Translations under genes and position numbers: made by a program
Shown: positions 7,200 through 11,779 of the stretch, piece by piece
How positions within the stretch are numbered: position 1 is the stretch's first letter
Layout of the letters: each line of letters opens with the position of its first letter
The notes under the pieces: generated by a model
Seen by the model: only the letters and a program-made list of their open reading frames with translations
Databases searched by the model: none
Told to the model about the DNA's origin: nothing
From: JBAQMG01 sp049302575
GTDB lineage: Bacteria > Bacillota > Desulfitobacteriia > Desulfitobacteriales > Desulfitobacteriaceae
Assembly: GCA_049302575.1 (NCBI GenBank)
Contig: JBAQMG010000080.1
Location: 1-11,779, forward strand
DNA length: 11,779 nucleotides
Reading direction: 5' to 3'

Positions 7200-7379
7200 T
7201 CATATATTTTGGCTTATAGTCTGGCTTATAGTCTGGCTTAAATCAGGCAAATTGATACCAAACTTTGGCTCACCTGCGAATGTCAAGATATCATTTTGTT
7301 CAATCTTTTATACAGATATTATCCCATCTTTGATGTTTGACCTTCCAAAGCTATAAATTTTGATCTGTTTCGCTTTCAT
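7200..7379 (-). pseudogene. Possible decayed coding relic interrupted by a stop
   Basis: From an ATG at 7379 one frame runs 60 codons to a TGA at 7200, broken only by a TAA after 23 codons. The second part reads KIEQNDILTFAGEPKFGINL, which looks protein-like, then SQTI repeated. I recognise no family and there is no clear ribosome binding site. It may be a remnant or chance. It fills part of the gap between the exporter start and the fragments above 7440; the rest of that gap holds the exporter promoter. Confidence 0.2.
7211..7240. repeat. 12-bp tandem repeat, 2.5 copies
   Basis: GGCTTATAGTCT occurs at 7211-7222 and 7223-7234, followed by a half copy GGCTTA. It lies about 170-200 bases upstream of the exporter operon start and within the possible relic, where it would encode SQTI repeats. 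Confidence 0.85.
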
Positions 7380-7443
7380 CAATGTTGACCCCCAATAATA
7401 AAAGAACCGAAAGATTGACCTTCAGTTCGAGATTTCCTTTTTA

Positions 7444-7752
7444 TTATAGCAGAAATATTTCCGGCCTAACCACCACTGTCCGCTTCCACCACATATTGCT
7501 GTCCCATCTGCTGGAAGGGGTTATACCCAAACCATCCGAAGTGAAGTCAATCGTACCGTTGATTGACAAGTTCTCAGCACTATTCTCTATGTAAACCAAT
7601 CTGGGTTGAGCTGGGTTAGCTTGCTTTAAGAATTTCACTTCTGCTTTTTTCGAAAGCCAAGCTGCGCACTCCCTTGCAATTGCAGCTTGCTTAATTTCAT
7701 TCCTTAATTTGATTTCAAACTCATTCCCCGAGAGCTTTGAGCGTTGCAGCAA
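7444..7752 (-). pseudogene. Broken fragment, possibly from a PLD-like (HKD superfamily) protein
   Basis: A 102-codon open frame with no convincing start (only a TTG without ribosome binding site) or upstream promoter. It reads like the inside of a real protein: an amphipathic helix (IKQAAIARECAAWLSKKAE) followed by a strand region with NGTIDFTSDGLGI, which vaguely recalls the GSxNFTxxGLG pattern of phospholipase D-like domains attached to some helicases. No HKD pair is visible and the last 15 residues look like out-of-frame tail. It overlaps, in another frame, the tail of the open frame carrying the transposase remnant. I favour a decayed fragment brought in by rearrangement; the family assignment is tentative. 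Confidence 0.35.
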
Positions 7753-7814
7753 TAATTATTTTTGGTTTTTAAGCTTGAACATATTACGTGGTAGAAATAG
7801 CAGCTATTTCGGAA

Positions 7815-8081
7815 TTCAATTCCGTAATGTTCGGCAGGGCAAAGCTTTTTTAACGTATTCCGATCTTTTTCAAATCCACCGCTGGCCATCTCCCGCCGAG
7901 TTCCTGTTGTCGGACAATAGCAGTACACATTGCCTTTGTAGTTATAGACTGCGTTGTCTTTGCCAGTAAGCAAGTATGTTCCTTCGCCGTCTTTCCACAT
8001 ATTACGTATATCTATGACTGGTTTGATTTGATGGTTATCCCAGCACTTTTCAATAAACTTTGTGTCATCGTAGCCCTTGTC
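7815..8081 (-). pseudogene. C-terminal-half fragment of a DDE transposase
   Basis: About 89 codons read DKGYDDTKFIEKCWDNHQIK, then PVIDIRN, later YNYKGNVYCYCPTTGTRREM and FEKDRNTLKKLCPAEHYGIE. This is the pattern of DDE-type insertion-sequence transposases (DDE_Tnp_1 clan), in which ADKGYDD carries the second catalytic Asp, followed by a Cys-rich insertion. The N-terminal DNA-binding part, first catalytic Asp and terminal Glu region are missing. Upstream the frame is closed by a stop within about 15 codons, and after HYGIE it runs into unrelated sequence (FRNSCYFYHV). An IS remnant truncated at both ends; not functional. I see no terminal inverted repeats for it. Confidence 0.7.
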
Positions 8082-8086
8082 CCACC

Positions 8087-8221
8087 TGACTTCTTGAACA
8101 AAGCTAAAAGCTCACTAAGTAGCTGGGGCGATTCTTCTGGATCTATCCTAAACTGTTCAGGCGTTTTTTCCGCGAGGTTCAATAAGTATTTTAACTTTTC
8201 AAAATTTTGACAAATAAATGA
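8087..8221 (-). pseudogene. Unidentified protein-like fragment between the HEPN stop and the transposase relic
   Basis: Directly after the HEPN stop codon, in the same frame, about 45 codons look protein-like (NFEKLKYLLNLAEKTPEQF, then SPQLLSELLALFKKSG) before the transposase frame takes over at 8081. There is no start codon in a good context. It could be another part of the decayed transposase joined by deletion, or part of a different gene. The shared frame with the HEPN gene is probably chance, because the HEPN protein ends naturally. No family recognised. Confidence 0.25.
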
Positions 8222-8737
8222 TTAGTGTGCTATATAATTACTCAATTTCTCTACAAATTTCATAAATTCGGTGAGCTTCTCTATAAGATTAATTGTCAAT
8301 AAATCTATACCTTTCGCTAATGGTTCCATCTTGCGCCAACGCAACTCCGAGCCATAGGCATGCCGAAACATATGTCGAAAACGTCGATATTCATCTAATT
8401 CCTCAGCTAAGTCCCGTGAAATGATACATGGTCGAATATCAGGGATCTCAAGTGTCATAGACCGTATTAACTCCCGATGGTAATCACCACCTAAGTCCAG
8501 ACCCCCATCGAAGGATTTAAAAATTCGCTGAAAAATAGACTCGACGCCTGTGTAAAAATGATGTAAATACCCCCCGCAGGCCATCAAGTCAGATCCACGC
8601 ACCAGAGCCTTCTCGTCTTCCAAAAGTAGGGTTATCTCATGTATGTCTTTAGCAATTTTCCGTATTGAAGTTAAATCATCCTTAATATCCACTATAAGCC
8701 TTTTGTATTGTGCCCTTTTCTTTTCTTCACTCGTCAT
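8222..8737 (-). CDS. HEPN-domain protein (HepT-like ribonuclease toxin) of an MNT/HEPN toxin-antitoxin pair
   Basis: A mostly helical protein of 171 residues. The motif RHMFRHAY at residues 121-128 is an exact RX4HXY signature (Arg121, His126, Tyr128), the active site of HepT RNases. In the characterised HepT/MntA system the partner adds AMP to that tyrosine and silences the toxin. A further conserved-looking block is YLHHFYTGVESIFQRIF (57-73). The ATG overlaps the MNT stop by 4 bases (ATGA), the coupling expected of a TA operon; GGGGTAAGGAT precedes it. By family knowledge the target is RNA in the cytosol. At 171 residues it is longer than the minimal 110-140 residue HepT proteins, so it may be a divergent subfamily. 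Whether it is toxic is untested. Confidence 0.8.
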   Translation of the reverse strand: MTSEEKKRAQYKRLIVDIKDDLTSIRKIAKDIHEITLLLEDEKALVRGSDLMACGGYLHHFYTGVESIFQRIFKSFDGGLDLGGDYHRELIRSMTLEIPDIRPCIISRDLAEELDEYRRFRHMFRHAYGSELRWRKMEPLAKGIDLLTINLIEKLTEFMKFVEKLSNYIAH

Positions 8738-9084
8738 ATCCTTACCCCATCCCTCACAATACGTTCTTTCATAGAATCCTGGGCAAATTCAAATTGTATA
8801 AAATCCAGAGGAATCGGTTCAACAATATCTTCTGCAATCCGGTATGCCTTAAAATAATGCTCCTCTAGTAATCCCTTTACAGCAATGTCAATATCAGACC
8901 CCAACTCAAACATATCCGTCGTAAGTGAACCAAAAAGATAAACCTCCACATTGGGAAATGAATCACGAAGAGCCTTGGCAACCTTCTCCGCTTTTTCTCG
9001 AGCTTCCAGATAGTAATACAGGCGTTTTTGTTCCTCACCCTCAATTTTTAATTTATTCCCAGCGACATATGGGGATATATCCAT
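8734..9084 (-). CDS. Minimal nucleotidyltransferase (MntA-like antitoxin)
   Basis: Pol-beta superfamily minimal nucleotidyltransferase of 116 residues. GSLTTDMFELGSDID is a perfect GSX10DXD motif (Gly52-Ser53, Asp64, Asp66), and a third metal-binding Asp lies at 94 in PLDFIQFE. In the HepT/MntA family this enzyme AMPylates the HEPN toxin to neutralise it. I chose the ATG at 9084 because GGAGG lies 8 bases upstream of it. An in-frame ATG at 9099 would add five residues (MEALV) but has only a weak AGGAA upstream, and the GGAGG would lie inside the gene. The stop overlaps the HEPN start. The leader contains six TATGG repeats, so expression could vary by slippage. Confidence 0.85.
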   Translation of the reverse strand: MDISPYVAGNKLKIEGEEQKRLYYYLEAREKAEKVAKALRDSFPNVEVYLFGSLTTDMFELGSDIDIAVKGLLEEHYFKAYRIAEDIVEPIPLDFIQFEFAQDSMKERIVRDGVRI

Positions 9085-9120
9085 AACCAGTGCCTCCATT
9101 ACGAATATTTCCTATATATA

Positions 9121-9150
9121 CCATACCATACCATACCATACCATACCATA
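9121..9150. repeat. Pentanucleotide microsatellite, six copies of CCATA (TATGG on the minus strand)
   Basis: Six perfect 5-base units end 37 bases before the chosen MNT start, directly upstream of TATATATA (9113-9120) and downstream of a TTGTCT (9155-9160) that could be a -35. As it stands the two elements are 34 bases apart; loss of three units would give 19. The tract is therefore placed to change promoter spacing by replication slippage. Confidence 0.95.
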
Positions 9151-9220
9151 ACTCAGACAATCTAACAATAGACCACATAATTCTCCCCGAGCTGTAGATT
9201 CAAAGACTCCTAATTTACTC

Positions 9221-9240
9221 GGAGCTAAAGGGAGCCAAAG
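9221..9240. repeat. Short direct repeat beside the inverted-repeat element
   Basis: GGAGCTAAAG and GGAGCCAAAG (9 of 10 identical) abut each other and end at the first base of the left arm of the 148-bp element. They may be a scar of insertion, or chance. Confidence 0.5.
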
Positions 9241-9387
9241 GGACGTTTTCTTTACCATATATCTGAAAGAATAAGTATTGCGCTCAGATTGTTCATGAAG
9301 TGCTTTAGTATATAAAATTATGCATCAAGCAACCGCTAAAGTTGTCAAGAGTGCAAATATTGAATGAGATGGTAAACAAAACGTCCC
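9240..9387. mobile_element. 148-bp MITE-like element bounded by 17-bp inverted repeats
   Basis: The left arm GGGACGTTTTCTTTACC (9240-9256) and right arm GGTAAACAAAACGTCCC (9371-9387) are reverse complements with one mismatch. The 114 bases between them have no gene. The right arm continues outward as CGTGTCACC, resembling the ACCGTCCCCGTGTCA-like ends seen repeatedly in clostridial genomes near small transposases (from memory). No obvious flanking target duplication. Non-autonomous element is the best reading; a regulatory palindrome is unlikely at this spacing. Confidence 0.5.
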
Positions 9388-9420
9388 CGTGTCACCATAA
9401 CTTTATTCCCTTGAGACAAC

Positions 9421-9437
9421 AACAACAAGATGTTGTT
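9421..9437 (-). terminator. Weak candidate terminator hairpin of glmS
   Basis: A perfect 7-bp stem (AACAACA / TGTTGTT) with a 3-base loop begins 10 bases after the glmS stop. It is AT-rich and is followed on the minus strand by GTTGTTGTC, not a T-run, so termination would be inefficient. No better candidate is visible before the microsatellite. Confidence 0.3.
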
Positions 9438-9446
9438 CCGCTCCGT

Positions 9447-11270
9447 CTACTCCACCGTCACGCTCTTCGCCAAATTCCTCGGCTTATCAACATCACAACC
9501 CCTAGCCACCGAAGCGTAATAAGCCAACAATTGCAGCGGAATGACTGTTAATATCGGTGAAAGTTCCGCTAGTGTCTCAGGAATATAAATCACTTGATCC
9601 ACAGATTTAATCAGATCCTTATTTCCTTTAAAAGTAATTCCAATCACCTTGGCATCACGAGCTTTGACTTCTTTAATGTTGGACACGGTCTTTTCATAGA
9701 CTTCCATTTGCGTTGCCAACGCTATCACCGGCGTATTTTCCGTGATCAAGGCCAGTGTACCGTGTTTCAACTCCCCTGCCGCATAAGCTTCGGCATGAAT
9801 GTAGGAAATCTCTTTTAATTTGAGAGAGCCCTCCATCGATACAGCCCAATCTAGGCTGCGTCCGATAAAAAACACATCATCAACCTTAATAAAGGTTTGA
9901 GCCAAGTCCTTAATAATACTCACTTGGTCTAGGATTTCCTGGGCTTGAGCCGGAATCTTCTTCAGAGCTTTGATAATCTCCTGTATCTTCTCTAAAGGCA
10001 GAGTGCCTCGGGCTTCGGCCAAAAATAACGCTAACAAAACCATCCCTTCTAATTGAGTGGTATAAGCTTTAGTCGAGGCCACGGAAATTTCCGGACCAGC
10101 CCAGGTGTAGATTACATCGTTAGCCTCACGAGCGACCGAACTTGAAACGACGTTAGTTACCGCTACTACCCGAGCACCTCGCTTTTTAGCTTCCCTCAAA
10201 GCTGCCAAAGTATCTGCTGTTTCTCCTGATTGGCTTATTACGACAACTAAAGTATGTTCATTGATTAAAGGGGAACGGTAACGGAACTCTGAAGCAATAT
10301 CAACTTCAACTGGAATTTGGGCCCAACGTTCGATCAACGTTTTACCAGCCAACCCAGCATGCCAAGCTGTCCCGCAGGCTACAATAAATATTTTCTGAAT
10401 ATTTCCAACTTGTTCAGCCGTTAAATCAACCTCTTGTAACACAACCCCATTATCATTTAAACGCCCAGCCATCGTATCTTTCAAGGCTCTGGGTTGTTCA
10501 TGAATTTCTTTAAGCATAAAGTGTTCGTAACCGCCTTTTTCCGCCGCTACTGCATCCCACTTCACTTCAAAAATTTCCTTTTGAATGGTATTCCCTTGAA
10601 AATCAGTAACTCGTACTCCCGCTCGATCGATAACTGCCATTTCACCATCAGCTAAGATATAGGTTTGACGGGTATAACTTAAAATAGCCGGGATATCACT
10701 GGCCACAAAATACTCCCCTTCACTCAGACCAATGACCAAAGGGCTATCTTTACGGGCCACCACTAAGCGCTTCGAATCATCCCGACTTAGCGCTACAATA
10801 GCAAAAGAACCATGCAACTGCGTCAAAACCAAACGTATGGTTTCTTCCAAATCCCCATTATAAAAATGCTCAACTAAATGAGGAAGCACCTCCGTATCCG
10901 TCTCGGAAACAATCTGATGTCCTTGTTCAATCAACCATTCCTTCAACTCTAGGTAGTTTTCAATAATCCCATTATGAACGACAGCAAAATCCCCACTACA
11001 ATCGGAATGAGGATGAGCATTAAGATCCGACGGGCGTCCATGCGTCGCCCAACGAGTATGTCCGATACCCATTGTCGCATCTGAATAACAGTCCCCTAAC
11101 TTTCCCTCAAGTGCCACCAATTTTCCTACACTCTTACAAACCATGATCCCCTGAGCTTCTAAAACAGCCACTCCTGCCGAATCATAGCCCCGATATTCTA
11201 ACTTTTTCAAGCCCTCCACTAAAACCGGAACAGCAGCCTGCTTACCTATATATCCAACAATTCCACACAT
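9447..11270 (-). CDS. glmS: Glutamine-fructose-6-phosphate aminotransferase (isomerising)
   Basis: Converts fructose-6-phosphate and glutamine to glucosamine-6-phosphate and glutamate, the first committed step to UDP-GlcNAc for peptidoglycan; cytosolic. The 607 residues match the family (E. coli 609). Cys2 directly after the initiator Met is the N-terminal nucleophile of the class II amidotransferase domain (about 1-225; HTRWATHG 71-78, HNGIIENY 99-106). Two SIS sugar-isomerase domains follow (about 290-425 and 460-595), with SQSGETADT 347-355. Glu487, His503 (ELKHG) and Lys602 (near the C-terminal KSVTVE) fit the isomerase residues of E. coli. ATG start with GGAGGAG about 8-10 bases upstream. 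It is apparently monocistronic, with no glmM visible. No glmS ribozyme core is seen upstream, although many Gram-positives have one. Confidence 0.98.
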   Translation of the reverse strand: MCGIVGYIGKQAAVPVLVEGLKKLEYRGYDSAGVAVLEAQGIMVCKSVGKLVALEGKLGDCYSDATMGIGHTRWATHGRPSDLNAHPHSDCSGDFAVVHNGIIENYLELKEWLIEQGHQIVSETDTEVLPHLVEHFYNGDLEETIRLVLTQLHGSFAIVALSRDDSKRLVVARKDSPLVIGLSEGEYFVASDIPAILSYTRQTYILADGEMAVIDRAGVRVTDFQGNTIQKEIFEVKWDAVAAEKGGYEHFMLKEIHEQPRALKDTMAGRLNDNGVVLQEVDLTAEQVGNIQKIFIVACGTAWHAGLAGKTLIERWAQIPVEVDIASEFRYRSPLINEHTLVVVISQSGETADTLAALREAKKRGARVVAVTNVVSSSVAREANDVIYTWAGPEISVASTKAYTTQLEGMVLLALFLAEARGTLPLEKIQEIIKALKKIPAQAQEILDQVSIIKDLAQTFIKVDDVFFIGRSLDWAVSMEGSLKLKEISYIHAEAYAAGELKHGTLALITENTPVIALATQMEVYEKTVSNIKEVKARDAKVIGITFKGNKDLIKSVDQVIYIPETLAELSPILTVIPLQLLAYYASVARGCDVDKPRNLAKSVTVE

Positions 11271-11304
11271 ACCTTAATCTCCTCCCAAAATCAACTACTC
11301 TTAT

Positions 11305-11333
11305 CTTATAATCCCAGCCTAAGTATAGTTCAG
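11305..11333 (-). promoter_or_regulatory. Weak candidate promoter of glmS
   Basis: On the minus strand CTGAAC (11328-11333) and TATAAG (11305-11310) are 17 bases apart. The -10 matches at 5 of 6 positions, the -35 at only 3 of 6. The leader would be under 30 bases, too short to hold a glmS ribozyme. An overlapping TATACT (about 11322-11327) is an alternative -10. Confidence 0.3.
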
Positions 11334-11500
11334 CCTAGCCCACAGCCAGGCCAATATCCTCAATTACCTTATTTAACCCCAAATTAAGGCCTAGATTCCC
11401 AGTTACAAGCCCGTAAATCACTATTGCTTAAAGATTCATTTAGCGGAATTTGCGTGAGCGAGTGCAGACGATAAGGCGTTAAGAACGACAAGGAACTAGT

Positions 11501-11618
11501 CCATGGCTTGAACATGGATGTTCCGATTAGCCACCGCCATGACTCGAACAAGGATGTTCGAGGTTAGAACACCGCCATGACTCGAACAAGGATGTTCGAG
11601 GTTAGAACACCGCCATGG
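11501..11618. repeat. Tandem array of hairpin-forming 38-bp repeats upstream of glmS
   Basis: Two identical 38-base units (11534-11571 and 11572-11609) begin CCGCCATGA and each contains a perfect 8-bp stem CTCGAACA / TGTTCGAG with loop AGGA. A diverged copy precedes them (11501-11533, stem GAACAT / ATGTTC) and a 9-base start of another unit follows (11610-11618). The units abut, so this is not a CRISPR array. Short ATG...TGA frames inside overlap and are not coding. It is probably a dispersed palindromic (REP/BIME-like) element, about 230-350 bases upstream of glmS. Confidence 0.85.
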
Positions 11619-11654
11619 AGGGCAAGGTGTCGGAGGGCAAGGTGTTGGAAGGCG
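11617..11654. repeat. 15-bp tandem repeat, two copies plus a partial third
   Basis: GGAGGGCAAGGTGTC (11617-11631) and GGAGGGCAAGGTGTT (11632-11646) differ only in the last base; GGAAGGCG begins a diverged third copy. It directly continues the 38-bp hairpin array, so this is a compound repeat locus. Confidence 0.85.
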
Positions 11655-11674
11655 ATTAGTGGCGGATGGACTGA

Positions 11675-11708
11675 TGCAACTTTGCCAGGGATGGCATAAA
11701 AAGTTGCA
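11675..11708. repeat. Intergenic hairpin with 9-bp arms
   Basis: TGCAACTTT (11675-11683) and AAAGTTGCA (11700-11708) pair perfectly, with a further GCC/GGC pairing inside. No T-run follows on either strand, so it is not a standard terminator. It is probably another dispersed palindromic element. The whole stretch 11271-11779 holds no recognisable gene, only repeats and the glmS promoter region. Confidence 0.65.
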
Positions 11709-11745
11709 AACATTAATTCAGAAATACACTAAGGTTTTGGCACAT

Positions 11746-11777
11746 TAGTCTCCGGTGACGATAGTCTCCAGTGACAT
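11746..11777. repeat. 16-bp direct repeat at the window edge
   Basis: TAGTCTCCGGTGACGA (11746-11761) and TAGTCTCCAGTGACAT (11762-11777) match at 13 of 16 positions and abut. The array may continue beyond the window. Confidence 0.7.
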
Positions 11778-11779
11778 TA

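Noticed and set aside
7709..8210. Plus-strand frames of 86 and 60 codons
   Set aside because: They are antisense to the transposase and neighbouring fragments and show no protein-like features.
8012..8221. In-frame continuation of the HEPN gene past its stop (readthrough extension)
   Set aside because: The HEPN protein already ends after a normal terminal helix, the extension runs into transposase debris within 45 codons, and nothing suggests stop-codon recoding.
9388..9446. Tn7 insertion at the glmS attachment site
   Set aside because: No TGTGGGCGG-type Tn7 end, no 5-bp duplication that I could define and no tns gene are visible; only the position is suggestive.
9342..9551. Plus-strand open frame of 69 codons across the glmS 3' end
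   Set aside because: It is antisense to the conserved C-terminus of GlmS and its product resembles nothing; a shadow frame.
11501..11618. Regular repeat units suggesting a CRISPR array
   Set aside because: The 38-bp units abut with no unique spacers between them and no cas genes are present; it is a tandem palindromic repeat.
1..11779. tRNA, rRNA or common riboswitch genes
   Set aside because: I saw no cloverleaf with a GGTTCRANNC arm and 3' acceptor pairing, no rRNA-like sequence, and no conserved riboswitch core on either strand; a covariance-model scan could still find a divergent one.

Overview
The window looks like a low-GC, Gram-positive clostridial chromosome, probably from the Desulfosporosinus/Desulfitobacterium part of the Peptococcaceae. 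This rests on the style of the GlmS, LarB and ABC-exporter proteins, strong GGAGG ribosome binding sites, GTG/TTG starts and palindromic intergenic repeats. The genus is an inference made without a database search. Every intact gene is on the minus strand. The only recognisable plus-strand coding sequence is a decayed fragment.

From low to high coordinates: speD (S-adenosylmethionine decarboxylase, 103-912); a two-hairpin intergenic block that includes a good terminator for larB; larB (nickel-pincer cofactor synthesis, 1227-1973); about 490 bp without a gene; a plus-strand remnant of aspartate 4-decarboxylase (2465-2728); two small membrane proteins, one with a SHOCT domain and one with a Pro-rich tail (2792-3317), probably with their own promoter; and a translationally coupled pair of half-ABC exporters (3419-7041) that should form a heterodimer with one degenerate ATP site. 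Then comes a graveyard of broken coding fragments (7200-8221: a relic with a stop codon, a possible PLD-like fragment, a DDE transposase fragment and an unidentified fragment). It is followed by an HEPN/MNT toxin-antitoxin pair with textbook RX4HXY and GSX10DXD motifs (8222-9084), a pentanucleotide microsatellite in its leader, a 148-bp element bounded by inverted repeats, and glmS (9447-11270). Upstream of glmS are about 500 bp of tandem and palindromic repeats with no gene.

The housekeeping genes serve unrelated pathways: spermidine synthesis, the Ni-pincer cofactor, and amino-sugar/cell-wall precursor synthesis. The accessory interest lies in the roughly 1.9 kb between glmS and the exporter operon, where a TA module, an inverted-repeat element and transposase debris sit directly downstream of glmS, a neighbourhood that mobile elements of the Tn7 type often target. 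I see no wholly new system. The points most worth a second look are the slippage-prone TATGG repeat in front of the MNT/HEPN operon, the triplicated hairpin array upstream of glmS combined with no visible glmS ribozyme, and the regulated-looking promoter of the two small membrane proteins.
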